Part shown: piece after piece, positions 38,260 to 46,751 of the stretch
Layout: each line of letters begins with the position of its first letter
Position numbering within the stretch: position 1 is the stretch's first letter
DNA from: Promethearchaeati archaeon
GTDB lineage: Archaea > Asgardarchaeota > Heimdallarchaeia > JABLTI01
Reading direction: 5' to 3'
DNA length: 64,000 bases
Assembly: GCA_013166835.1 (NCBI GenBank)
Contig: JABLTI010000001.1
Span: 1 to 64,000, forward strand
The notes under the pieces: generated by a model
Told to the model about the DNA's origin: nothing
The model's input: the letters and a program-made list of their open reading frames with translations, nothing else
Databases searched by the model: none
Translations under genes and position numbers: made by a program

Positions 38260-39126
38260 ATGGCAAATGTAAAAATCGTTGCTGATTCCACTTGTGATCT
38301 TCCGATTTCAGTTATAAAAAATCTTGACATCGAAATCATCCCAGCAAATGTAATTTTTGACGATCAAATATTCTCTCATTATGAGATTAATAATGATGAA
38401 TTTTATCAGCGATTAGCAAAAGGTGAAATGCCCTCAACTGGTGTTCCTGCACCGAAGGTATTCAAAACAGCCTTTGATAATGCCCTAAAATCTTCTGATG
38501 AAGCAATTGTTTTCACCTTATCTAAGAAACTCTCTGCAATGTTTCAAACTGCTACATTGGTTGTTAAAAATTTCTTTGATGAAAGAGTTACTATTGTTGA
38601 TTCAGAAACAGTCACTTTGGAAATGGGATTAATAACCTATCTTGCAGCAAAACGGGCTAAAGAGGGAGCTACAAAAGAAGAAATATTACAAACCATAAAT
38701 GATTTTCTTATTCCAAATTCCCAATTAATTGGTGTAGTTGATACCTTAAAGTTCTTAAAAAGAAGTGGGAGAATTAGCACAATTTCTTGGTTGATTGGTT
38801 CTGTTTTGTCTATAAAACCAATTGTCCATATTGAGGATGGATTAATAAAATCACCAGGAAAAGTTCGGGGTAAAGAACATGCATTAGAAATCCTCGAGAC
38901 AGTAGCTCAAAAAATCGTTGAGAATAAAAAATCCGATTCAATTATCGTAGGACACAGTCACGATCTAGTAAGAGCACTTGAATTTGAGAAAATAATTAAA
39001 GAATTACCAGATGCCCCATCTGATATTCTGATAGGAGAGATAGGTCCAGTAGTAGGAACTCATCTTGGTCCAGGAGCAATTGGTTTTGCATGGATAGGTG
39101 ATTTTGCAGAAGAATGGATAAAATGA
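38260..39126 (+). CDS. DegV-family fatty-acid-binding protein (copy 1)
   Basis: 288 aa. VKIVADSTCDLP at the N-terminus, TGVPAPKVFKTAFDNAL, the GRI/LKRSGRISTISWLIGSVLSIKPIV segment and a C-terminal HLGPGAIG are the family's landmarks. DegV proteins bind a fatty acid and, in bacteria, serve fatty-acid kinase; no FakA-like gene is seen here. A paralogue lies at 61654. ATG with GAGGAG upstream. Convergent with the next membrane gene, 3 nt apart. Confidence 0.9.
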   Translation: MANVKIVADSTCDLPISVIKNLDIEIIPANVIFDDQIFSHYEINNDEFYQRLAKGEMPSTGVPAPKVFKTAFDNALKSSDEAIVFTLSKKLSAMFQTATLVVKNFFDERVTIVDSETVTLEMGLITYLAAKRAKEGATKEEILQTINDFLIPNSQLIGVVDTLKFLKRSGRISTISWLIGSVLSIKPIVHIEDGLIKSPGKVRGKEHALEILETVAQKIVENKKSDSIIVGHSHDLVRALEFEKIIKELPDAPSDILIGEIGPVVGTHLGPGAIGFAWIGDFAEEWIK

Positions 39127-39129
39127 AGT

Positions 39130-39894
39130 TCAATCACAAGTAGCTAAGTTTTCATCCACTTTTTTAGACTTAACAAAGAAACCTAAGAGCATAAACAACA
39201 TTCCTATTCCTACGAATATGAATTCGATTCCGTTTAAAATTTGAGCATTATCCCAAGTACTAGCTAGAACATTTGATAATATATTTGGAATTAGTGATCC
39301 TATACTAAGGCTGAATCCAGTTAAGAAATATTTCAAACAAAGCCTAATGTTTTCATCTTGTGTGTGTTTTAGAGCTCGTGAGAAATAAACGAAGATTATT
39401 ACAATCATAGTTATACAAATGGGATAAAATATCCCCATGAAGAAAGGAGAAGTTTGGCTATCAGCAGTTTCTCCACCACCAGATTTTATGGAATACCAAA
39501 GATTAGAGCTTGTATTTGTTAATCCAAATAAAAGCCCACCAATTGTTAATACCACAAGAATTACTGGTACAAGAATTTCCCATCTAAAAGCAAAATGAGT
39601 CCCAAAATTGAATGCTATCGAGCTAAGCATCAGTAATGCTATACCACAAACTAAAGATAAGGCATAGATTTTTGTGAGAACTAGCATAGCAGTAGGATCA
39701 CTTTGCGAATAAACAAAAGCTCCAAGAGGTAAAAAGACATAACCTATTGCTAGGAAGAAGAAACTACTTGCGAACAACCAATTTATCTTTTCAGTTGGAC
39801 ATCTCTTCAAAACAATTGTAGTAATGATTACTAGCATTGTGAAACTAGAACCTCCTACAACTAAACTGAGATAATTTATCCAACTTAATACCAT
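39130..39894 (-). CDS. Seven-helix membrane protein, unknown
   Basis: 254 aa with about 7 hydrophobic helices and no obvious soluble domain. The arrangement recalls the 7TM sensor modules found at the front of some archaeal signalling proteins, here without any output domain. It ends in KSKKVDENLATCD. Function not predictable. Confidence 0.65.
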   Translation of the reverse strand: MVLSWINYLSLVVGGSSFTMLVIITTIVLKRCPTEKINWLFASSFFFLAIGYVFLPLGAFVYSQSDPTAMLVLTKIYALSLVCGIALLMLSSIAFNFGTHFAFRWEILVPVILVVLTIGGLLFGLTNTSSNLWYSIKSGGGETADSQTSPFFMGIFYPICITMIVIIFVYFSRALKHTQDENIRLCLKYFLTGFSLSIGSLIPNILSNVLASTWDNAQILNGIEFIFVGIGMLFMLLGFFVKSKKVDENLATCD

Positions 39895-39981
39895 TTGAAT
39901 CCCAGAATTTTAACTCTCGAGAAAAAAAGAACACAAACGTATTTAAAAATTCTTTCGAGTAGGTATGCTTTTGATTATAGC

Positions 39982-40374
39982 TCATTTAGTCCCAAGTTCT
40001 ACTTCAATATTCTTAACATAGATGTCTCTTCCACCACTGATTTTAGTGTTATTGGACTTACATTTTGGGCACTCGAAGATATTCACTAAATCAACTACGA
40101 AATGATCCACATCCTTCTTCTTTGCATCAACAGATCCTTTATAGCCGCAGTCTTTACAATCAATTTCCCCTTTCTGTGCTTCAATTATCAAATCTGCTTT
40201 TTCTGCTAAGGTACCTTCTGCTGCAATTTCAAACGCAAACTTTAACTGTTCGGTGTTTAGCATAGAGAAATCACCAACAACTAATTCCACTTTCTTAATT
40301 CTAGTTGCATTATGTTCTTTTGCAACAGCGGTAATCGTCTCTATAACACCAACCGCAGTTGAATATTCGTGCAA
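39982..40374 (-). CDS. hypA: Hydrogenase maturation nickel chaperone
   Basis: 130 aa. It begins MHEYS, so the Ni-binding His2 is present, and has a zinc domain CKDCGYKG (near 74) with CPKCKS (near 101) separated by about 25 residues. HypA delivers nickel to [NiFe]-hydrogenase. The zinc-domain loop is longer than in most bacterial HypA, as in archaeal ones. No hydrogenase structural gene is in the window. It faces away from srp19. Confidence 0.93.
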   Translation of the reverse strand: MHEYSTAVGVIETITAVAKEHNATRIKKVELVVGDFSMLNTEQLKFAFEIAAEGTLAEKADLIIEAQKGEIDCKDCGYKGSVDAKKKDVDHFVVDLVNIFECPKCKSNNTKISGGRDIYVKNIEVELGTK

Positions 40375-40514
40375 TGATAGTACCTCAAGATTTTCTTAAC
40401 AACTAACACAACTACCTTTTATTGATAAATTTGTGTATTCAACTTGTGAAGTGGAGAAATCTTTTCAAATTAAAAACTATAGTAACAAATCCCCAATAGA
40501 AAAGAAAAGTAATA

Positions 40515-40523
40515 ATATATAAG
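40515..40523 (+). promoter_or_regulatory. TATA-box-like promoter of srp19
   Basis: AATATATAA lies about 60 bp before the srp19 start, giving a likely transcription start near 40545. Confidence 0.4.
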
Positions 40524-40581
40524 GGAGAAAATAACCTTTAAATTACCATCCACCTCAAAAGGAAGCAGCGAGGAAGAAAAA

Positions 40582-40983
40582 TTGTCTAAAAGTAGTAAAG
40601 CTAAGAAAGGAAAAACCGCAGAAAGAAGAAATCTCAGAGTAATCTATCCAGAGTATTTCGATAAAAACCTAACTTGGCGAATGGGTCGAAGAGTATCAAC
40701 AAAATTAGCATTTGATGCCCCAGAGCTACAGAGGGTTGCTCTAGCAGCCAAAAAAGCGGGGTACGAAGTATTCCTTGATAAAGAGAAACATTACTCGAAA
40801 ACTTGGTATGAGCAAAAGGGAAGATTACTAATAACAAAAGATGGTTCCAAAGAGGAACAAATACGCGAAATAGCTCGAAACCTTTCAAAAGTGAATGTAC
40901 CAAAACCAAAGGCAACTAAGAAACCTGTAGATAAGAAGAAGAAAGTAAAGAAAGGTAGTGTCTATAGACAGAAATCTCGCTAA
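40582..40983 (+). CDS. srp19: Signal recognition particle 19-kDa protein
   Basis: 133 aa. The SRP19 core is clear: RVIYPEYFDKNLTWRMGRRV, then VALAAKKAGYEVFLDKEKHYSKTWYEQKGRLLI. It binds SRP RNA helices 6/8 and aids SRP54 loading. A basic tail (KPKATKKPVDKKKKVKKGS) extends the RNA contact. TTG start with AGCGAGGAAG upstream. Gar1 follows 42 nt later, so both RNA-binding proteins may be co-transcribed. Confidence 0.93.
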   Translation: MSKSSKAKKGKTAERRNLRVIYPEYFDKNLTWRMGRRVSTKLAFDAPELQRVALAAKKAGYEVFLDKEKHYSKTWYEQKGRLLITKDGSKEEQIREIARNLSKVNVPKPKATKKPVDKKKKVKKGSVYRQKSR

Positions 40984-41025
40984 TTAATTATTGTTTTTCA
41001 AGAAACTATACCGGAAGTGTAACCT

Positions 41026-41331
41026 CTGAAGAAACTTGGTAAAGTGACAACGGTTAACAAGAAAGGAACTTTCTTAGTTAGATCTACAAAACCACATAGA
41101 ATAGGTATACAAGTTGTCAACCAAGAAATAAAGAGGTTAGGAAAAGTGGTAGATGTTATCGGTCCAGCAACAGCCCCATATATTGTAATCAATACTAGGG
41201 ACGCTCAAGCACAAACTAAGAAGGGAGACGTTGTGTATTTATTGGATAAACCCCCACAAAAACCAAAACGTTCTCAACAGAACAGATCCGGAAAACCACG
41301 TTATTCTAAAAAATCTTACTCGAAAAAATAA
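41026..41331 (+). CDS. gar1: H/ACA ribonucleoprotein Gar1 (probable CTG start)
   Basis: About 101 aa. A small beta-barrel RNP protein of rRNA pseudouridylation; it binds Cbf5. Landmarks are LGKVTTVNKKGTFLVRS, RIGIQVVNQEIKRLGKVVDVIGPATAPYIVI, and a basic tail (KPPQKPKRSQQ..). The track starts at GTG 41044, but that would cut the conserved MKKLGKV-type N-terminus. An in-frame TAA at 41020 leaves CTG 41026 as the only codon giving xKKLGKV, and GGAAG lies 8 nt before it. So a CTG start is preferred; a sequencing error is the alternative. Confidence 0.87.
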   Translation: MKKLGKVTTVNKKGTFLVRSTKPHRIGIQVVNQEIKRLGKVVDVIGPATAPYIVINTRDAQAQTKKGDVVYLLDKPPQKPKRSQQNRSGKPRYSKKSYSKK

Positions 41332-41425
41332 AAAGACCTGAAAATTGCTTCTAGAAACCATCTCGAGTAACAACTTGTGACCTCTAAATGAGTCTCTTAG
41401 TTGAGTTCTAAAAAAGTGAATCCGC

Positions 41426-41435
41426 TTTATATATA
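41426..41435 (+). promoter_or_regulatory. TATA-box-like promoter of the microprotein pair
   Basis: TTTATATATA, followed by CCCTAGAGG, lies 57 bp before the first microprotein ATG. Transcription would start near 41458. The AAAAAGTGAATCCGC stretch upstream could hold a BRE. Confidence 0.55.
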
Positions 41436-41482
41436 CCCTAGAGGATAGTATAATTAAGAACAAAACTCGGAGAAGAAAAAAA

Positions 41483-41569
41483 ATGAACAGAACAAAACAA
41501 AAAATTAGAGAACAAGTCAGAAAGGAAATCGAACAAACCAGATTTAAGACACTCTTAATTGGTTGTTAA
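41483..41569 (+). CDS. Basic 28-residue microprotein A
   Basis: Missed by the ORF track. ATG at 41483 with GGAG 10 nt upstream, TAA at 41567. 28 aa, rich in Lys, Arg, Gln and Glu (MNRTKQKIREQV..), helical in character, ending RFKTLLIGC. It matches the next small ORF in length, charge pattern and C-terminal signature R-(F/M)-K-x-L-L. Function unknown; RNA binding or membrane contact is possible. Short length means chance cannot be excluded, but the pair and both ribosome-binding sites argue for translation. Confidence 0.55.
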   Translation: MNRTKQKIREQVRKEIEQTRFKTLLIGC

Positions 41570-41604
41570 AAAAAATCTGAAGAAAAATTTGGAGGACACT
41601 AAAA

Positions 41605-41691
41605 ATGTTGAAAAGAAAAGAACTTCAAAAGAAAATCAAGCAAGATAGAGAAAAAGCAAGAATGAAATATCTCTTAATGACTGGAAGATAA
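41605..41691 (+). CDS. Basic 28-residue microprotein B
   Basis: Missed by the ORF track. ATG at 41605 with a strong GGAGG 9 nt upstream, TAA at 41689. Exactly 28 aa, again Lys/Arg/Glu-rich (MLKRKELQKKIK..), ending RMKYLLMTGR. It resembles microprotein A, from which it is separated by 35 nt, so a tandem duplication is likely. No known family recognised. Confidence 0.55.
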   Translation: MLKRKELQKKIKQDREKARMKYLLMTGR

Positions 41692-41770
41692 TCGATCTGC
41701 AATACTATCAAATAGCTTGCAGAATCATCTTTCATACCAATATTGTTAATTTTAATATCGTTATTGTTAT

Positions 41771-42892
41771 TCAAAAATCGATTTTATAAACTACCTTCTC
41801 ACGAAAACCTGTTGTTACAGTTATGTAGCCACTTAATAATTGATTCAATTCCTTATCCCCTGTGTCAACAAGAAAAGGTCGACCGTTTAGAGAGTTAATT
41901 TTCTGTTTAGTCGCTACAACAAGAATGTTATCTTTTCCTACTTCCCTAATTACTTCTGAACTTATTTGCTGGTTACCTCTGCCAAACAAGTATCCTTGCC
42001 CTCCAATAGGTGTGATTATTAGTTTAGCTTTCTTCCCTCTTATGTGTTCAAGCAATCCTTTTTCGTTTAAATCCTTACCAATGAGTTTCTTTCCATGGAT
42101 AAGGTCAACCCCTAGAAGGGTATAATCTAGCTTCAGTTTCTCCATGATCGGTCTCGTAGTTGTTCCTGGTCCAATAATATAGTAAAAATTCTCATCCATG
42201 TTTTCTATAATAACCTCAGCAATTGCTTCTTGAGCATAATTTTCGTTTCCTAAACTCCCGAATTTCATACCTTGGACATGTCTTTTCTCAAAAGGAATTT
42301 TCAAGTACCCATAAAGCTTAGCTGAAACAAAACCCGCTCTGAAAGCCTCTTCATCAATATCCATAACTTCTGCTTCTTTTATCTCTGTCACTTTTCCTTG
42401 GAGATAAAGAGCAGCAAGATCTCCCCCTCTCATTGGATTACAAGCGTAGACAGCTGAATGCATTTTAACTCCCGTAGGGATACCTAAAACAACAAGGTCC
42501 TTGCCAACTGCACGATAGATATCTCTAGCAGTGCCATCTCCTCCAGCAAAAAGTAAAAGATCGATTTTTAATTCACTGAGGTCTTTTGCAGCTTGTTGAG
42601 TATCAGTTGCGGTAGTGTTTCCTTCTTCAATGGAACCAATCACTTTCGGTTTAAAGCCACAGGACTTTGCAGCATTTTCACCCATATTTCCAGGATAGGT
42701 GATTAATTCGATTTCATTTTTGAGGGAAGTAAGTCTTTCAATAGCTTCAATTGCTCGTTTCGGTGATTCCAATTTTGCCCCAAGAGTCTTAGCTTGTTCC
42801 AAAATAGCTTGACCATCAGTTCCTTTTAGGCCAACTTTGCCACCCATGCCAGCAATAGGATTAACTATTAAACCTAGTTTCCTCAATTCCAA
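41771..42892 (-). CDS. COG3199-type ATP-NAD kinase
   Basis: 373 aa. Predicted polyphosphate- or ATP-dependent NAD kinase: [21 protein letters not shown] at the N-terminus, [10 protein letters not shown] (the GGDGT phosphate-binding motif, near 117) and [19 protein letters not shown]. It would make NADP+ in the cytoplasm. It is the last gene of a tight five-gene minus-strand set with GcvPB-like, GcvPA-like and two SDR genes (17-nt gap to the GcvPB-like gene). It starts at TTG 42892. Confidence 0.87.
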   Translation of the reverse strand: MELRKLGLIVNPIAGMGGKVGLKGTDGQAILEQAKTLGAKLESPKRAIEAIERLTSLKNEIELITYPGNMGENAAKSCGFKPKVIGSIEEGNTTATDTQQAAKDLSELKIDLLLFAGGDGTARDIYRAVGKDLVVLGIPTGVKMHSAVYACNPMRGGDLAALYLQGKVTEIKEAEVMDIDEEAFRAGFVSAKLYGYLKIPFEKRHVQGMKFGSLGNENYAQEAIAEVIIENMDENFYYIIGPGTTTRPIMEKLKLDYTLLGVDLIHGKKLIGKDLNEKGLLEHIRGKKAKLIITPIGGQGYLFGRGNQQISSEVIREVGKDNILVVATKQKINSLNGRPFLVDTGDKELNQLLSGYITVTTGFREKVVYKIDF

Positions 42893-42909
42893 TCATCTTT
42901 TTAACAGAC

Positions 42910-44460
42910 TTACTTTTTATTCTTCTTCAGATAGGCCCTCCACGTAATAGCCCATCTTGCAGGATCATCTAAAGGTTCATGGTCATACTTATGAACAACA
43001 CTTCTATGAGGAGCATTCTTAACTATCTCTGGATTCTCATATGCTTCTTTTACCACTTGTTTCAGTCCTTCGATGTATTCATCGATCTCTTCTTTCGAGT
43101 AAGACTCTGTGGGTTCAAGAGTGAAAGGTTGAGGAACAATAAAGGGGTGATGAGAAGACCACATATGAAATCCGAAATCAGCCATACGATACGTGACATC
43201 TTCAGTAGTTATTCCAGTGTCTTTGTAAAGTTGTTCCCAGCTGTAACGAACTTGTTCTATACGATGTCTACCTTTCGCGTAAGGAGCGCTTGCCCCGCGA
43301 ATTTCCAGCACTTTTTTCAAAAGATAATTGTTGTTAAGAACAGCAATGCGAGAAGCTTCAACTAAACCTTCACGACCTAAACTCATAATCCAAGAATAAG
43401 CCTTCAAAACAGCAGGAATAACACCATGAAAACCTCGAACTTTACCAATGCTCTTTGGAAGATCATGTTTGAAATAATACTTCTTTCCATCAAATTCTAC
43501 TAAAGGAACAGGTAAATAATCAATAAATTCCTTAGTTGCTCCGAGAGCTCCGGAAGCTGGTCCTCCGCAGCCATGTGGTGAAGAAAAGGTTTTGTGTAGA
43601 TTAAAGAAACAGAGATCGAATCCCGCTTCTTTCGCTCTTGTAATTCCCAGTAAACCATTAGCATTTGCTTGGTCATACCCGCAAATCCCACCTGCTTCGT
43701 GAACAATTTTTGTAAATTCTTTGATTTGCGGATTAAAGATTCCAGTATCTTCTGGATTAGTAATTAGTAATCCCGCAGTTCTTTCTGAAACTACTTTTTT
43801 CAGGGCTTCGACATCTGGCAATCCATCTTCGTTAGGATAGATACTGATGACTTTATACCCTTTTATATCCGGTGCAGCCGCATCAGAAGGATGTGAGAAC
43901 ATAGTGGTAATAATTTCATCTCGTTTTTCTCCTTCTCCTCTAGATTCATGGTAAGCTTGGATTATGGAAACTATTGTAAAAATTGCTTGACTCCCACTAG
44001 CTGGTTGAACTGTAAATTTATCCATCCCTGAGATTTCTCTCAGAAACAAGTCTAGTTTATACATTATTTCTAGGGTGCCTTGTGCTGTGCTTTCATCTTG
44101 CGATGGATGAAGTTCAGTGAATTTTGGAGAAGTGGCAAATTTCTCATTGATTTTTGGGCTGTATTTCATTGTGCACGTTCCTTGTCCAATATCTACATTC
44201 AAGTCAGCACCAAGAGTTTGCTGGGACATACGAAGATAATGTTTGAGAACACGCATTTGAGATATCTCTGGGAGATGCGGAGGTTGTTTTCTTCTCATTG
44301 ATTCGGGGATTTTAGAAAATCCATCACCGACAATTTCCTCTATTTCTTTCTCAATCTTAGGAAATAGTATACCTCGTTCTCCTTTGTTACTTAATTCATA
44401 AATAACAGGTTCATCCCATTTTGCTTGATGAAAATTTCTTACTCCGATTTTTTTGGTCAT
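42910..44460 (-). CDS. GcvPB-like PLP enzyme, divergent glycine decarboxylase subunit 2
   Basis: 516 aa, in the fold-type I PLP family of the glycine cleavage P-protein, beta-type subunit. The PLP lysine motif NLHKTFSSPHG is intact (near 288). Several near-invariant GcvPB motifs are altered: AHGTNPAS is SHPSDAAAP, YDGANxNA is YDQANANG, and GGGGPGxGPVG is GCGGPASGALG. This suggests a different amino acid substrate or partner. A very good AAGGAG site precedes the ATG. 26 nt after the GcvPA-like gene. No gcvT or gcvH gene is nearby. Annotation as plain glycine dehydrogenase may be misleading. Confidence 0.83.
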   Translation of the reverse strand: MTKKIGVRNFHQAKWDEPVIYELSNKGERGILFPKIEKEIEEIVGDGFSKIPESMRRKQPPHLPEISQMRVLKHYLRMSQQTLGADLNVDIGQGTCTMKYSPKINEKFATSPKFTELHPSQDESTAQGTLEIMYKLDLFLREISGMDKFTVQPASGSQAIFTIVSIIQAYHESRGEGEKRDEIITTMFSHPSDAAAPDIKGYKVISIYPNEDGLPDVEALKKVVSERTAGLLITNPEDTGIFNPQIKEFTKIVHEAGGICGYDQANANGLLGITRAKEAGFDLCFFNLHKTFSSPHGCGGPASGALGATKEFIDYLPVPLVEFDGKKYYFKHDLPKSIGKVRGFHGVIPAVLKAYSWIMSLGREGLVEASRIAVLNNNYLLKKVLEIRGASAPYAKGRHRIEQVRYSWEQLYKDTGITTEDVTYRMADFGFHMWSSHHPFIVPQPFTLEPTESYSKEEIDEYIEGLKQVVKEAYENPEIVKNAPHRSVVHKYDHEPLDDPARWAITWRAYLKKNKK

Positions 44461-44486
44461 CTTTCTTAACTCCTTTCAAGTTCTCC

Positions 44487-45884
44487 TTAGTTCAAGCACT
44501 CATCCAAAGCTTGGACAAGTCGATCTATGTCCTCCTTTGTGTGCACTTCAGTTACACAATAGACTGCGCATTTCCCTAATTCAGAAAATTCTGCAGAGAC
44601 ATCTTTACCGCCGAAAATACCTTTCTTAAGCAAAGATTTGTTCACATTTTCTACCGTTTTACCGGAACCACTGAAATCCACGACAAATTCTTTGAAGTGA
44701 GGTGATTTCTGGAAAGGAATTTTTACTCCTTTTATTTCGGAGAGTTTCTTTATTGCATACTGTGATTTTTGCAGAATTAGTTGGCCTAATTCTTGTAATC
44801 CTTGTGGTCCAACCAAAGCCAAGTAGACACCAGCAGTAATACCCCACAATGCTGCAGCTGTCCCTACATATTCTTTACCTTCTTCTCGACCATGAAAAGA
44901 AGTTCGATCATAAAACACATCACCAAAACCCCATTCGCCTTCAACAGCAGTTTTAGTAACACCAAATAACCTCGAAGGATACTCACTTACGAATTTTTCA
45001 TCGTCATGAGTGCCGATAAATCCTGCGAGCCCCCCACCAAATTGCATGTGAATACCAAAAGCTTGAACATCACCACATACAATATCCGCTCCGTAATTGC
45101 TTGGAGGAGCTAAAACACTCAAGGACATAGGATCTAATCCTACAATGCTTAAAGCACCGTGTTTATGAGCGATCTCTGAAATAATTTTGCCTTGATCATC
45201 TATACATCCTAAGTACGAGGGATTTTCAAAGTAAATACAAGCAGTTTTTGAAGATATTTTTGTTTTCAAGTCTTCAAGATCAAGTCGTCCAGTTTTCAAA
45301 TTGAAGTCAACAAATTTTACCTCTACAACAGGTTTGCAATAGTTTTGAATTATTTTGAGTCTATCTGGAGAAATAGATTTAGAAATTAATACTTCAGAAC
45401 GACCGGTTATTCTTCCTGCCATGCGTATTGAAGTACTTGCAGCTTGCCCCCAATCAAAAGTTGGGATATTTACGACATCCATTTCTAAAAGATCACCCAT
45501 CATGCTTGCGTACTCAAAACATGCTTGAAATCTTCCGTGATCTTCGTATGGTTCACCAGCGTACGCAGTCAAAAATTCCGATCGTTGATTGATTTCATCA
45601 CAAATTGCTGGTACGTAATGTTGCCAACAATCGCCACCCAAAAAACTAAGATTTTCCTGACAAGTCTTATTTTTCGCTAGGATTCCTTCCACATGTTTTT
45701 TGAGACCAAATTCCGAAGGAAAAGGATCGGGTAATTTCAGTTCACCTTTGAACCTTAGATTCTCAGGAATGTCCTCGTAGAGTTCTTCTATATCCTTTAC
45801 TCCAATTTCTTTCATCATTTTTGCCTTAACTTCTGGAACAGAATTCGGAATGTAAGGATGAATGAGTTTCGTTTCTTTAACCAT
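44487..45884 (-). CDS. GcvPA-like PLP enzyme, divergent glycine decarboxylase subunit 1
   Basis: 465 aa, homologous to GcvPA: HPYIPNSVPEVKAKMMKEIGVKDIEELYEDIP, FLGG..QHYVPAI, and QRSEFLTAY. The family's TPYQPExSQG is AGEPYEDHGRFQ and YDGATAAAEA is FDWGQAASTSI, mirroring the changes in its partner. GDVQAFGIHMQFGGG and GFIGTHD keep the later PLP-region framework. It should form the heterodimer with the GcvPB-like subunit. Its ATG has GGTGG upstream. Confidence 0.83.
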   Translation of the reverse strand: MVKETKLIHPYIPNSVPEVKAKMMKEIGVKDIEELYEDIPENLRFKGELKLPDPFPSEFGLKKHVEGILAKNKTCQENLSFLGGDCWQHYVPAICDEINQRSEFLTAYAGEPYEDHGRFQACFEYASMMGDLLEMDVVNIPTFDWGQAASTSIRMAGRITGRSEVLISKSISPDRLKIIQNYCKPVVEVKFVDFNLKTGRLDLEDLKTKISSKTACIYFENPSYLGCIDDQGKIISEIAHKHGALSIVGLDPMSLSVLAPPSNYGADIVCGDVQAFGIHMQFGGGLAGFIGTHDDEKFVSEYPSRLFGVTKTAVEGEWGFGDVFYDRTSFHGREEGKEYVGTAAALWGITAGVYLALVGPQGLQELGQLILQKSQYAIKKLSEIKGVKIPFQKSPHFKEFVVDFSGSGKTVENVNKSLLKKGIFGGKDVSAEFSELGKCAVYCVTEVHTKEDIDRLVQALDECLN

Positions 45885-45917
45885 AAAATTAAACCACCAA
45901 TAAATTGTACCTGTAGA

Positions 45918-46709
45918 TTAAGCTAATCCCCCACCATCTACAATAAGGAACGTGCCTGTCACCCAACTTGAAAGGTCACTAGCAAGATAAAGAACTGCAT
46001 GAGCGACATCTTTTACATCGCCTACTCGTCCAAGAGGTCTATCTGCTGCTTCTTTCATGAATTCTTCTACATCTAGCCCTAATTGTTTTGCTTCTCCTCG
46101 AAGTAGGGGAGTATCAACATCGCCTGGACAAACACAGTTAACACGAATCCCTTGCTTTCCAAAGTCAATTGCCATTGCTCGAGTCATATTTACAACTCCT
46201 CCTTTGGCTGCGCAGTAAGCAACCGCATTAGGTCCTCCTTTGATGCCCCAACCTGAACCATTGTTAATAATACTCCCTCCTTTGCCTTCGATCATAATTG
46301 GAATTACGTATCGAGAAAGCAAGTAGACAGATTTTAGGTTAACATTAATCATTAAATCCCAGTCTTTTTCCTCTAAATTCACAATGTTCTTTCGTCGCAT
46401 TACTCCAGCATTATTAAAGAGAACATCTATTCTCCCAAACTCTTTGTGGATCGCTTGAATTGTTTTCTTGCAATCGGAATCAGAGGAAACATCACAAAAG
46501 AGAAATTTAGATTTTCCACCCGATTTTTTAATTTTCTCAACTGCTTTAATGCCTTCAGACTCATTGATATCTAATATTACTACAGTAGCACCTGCTTCCG
46601 CTAATAGTTCGGCAGATGCTAATCCGATACCGGATGATCCTCCAGTTACAATAGCAATTTTTCCATCTAAGGAAATCTGTTCTAATATACGACTATTTTT
46701 TGAAACCAT
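45918..46709 (-). CDS. SDR-family dehydrogenase
   Basis: About 263 aa, classical short-chain dehydrogenase: TGGSSGIGLAS, NNAGV, and a Ser-Tyr-Lys site with AYCAAKGG. Strand 2 ends VILDINES, and Asp there usually means NAD(H) preference. It resembles 3-oxoacyl-ACP reductase and glucose dehydrogenase types, so the substrate is open. The ATG 46709 with GGAAG upstream is preferred to the TTG 46718. Second gene of the operon with the GcvP-like pair. Confidence 0.88.
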   Translation of the reverse strand: MVSKNSRILEQISLDGKIAIVTGGSSGIGLASAELLAEAGATVVILDINESEGIKAVEKIKKSGGKSKFLFCDVSSDSDCKKTIQAIHKEFGRIDVLFNNAGVMRRKNIVNLEEKDWDLMINVNLKSVYLLSRYVIPIMIEGKGGSIINNGSGWGIKGGPNAVAYCAAKGGVVNMTRAMAIDFGKQGIRVNCVCPGDVDTPLLRGEAKQLGLDVEEFMKEAADRPLGRVGDVKDVAHAVLYLASDLSSWVTGTFLIVDGGGLA

Positions 46710-46751
46710 ATCTTTCAACTTCCATAAATTACATCATCTTTAATTCGAAAA

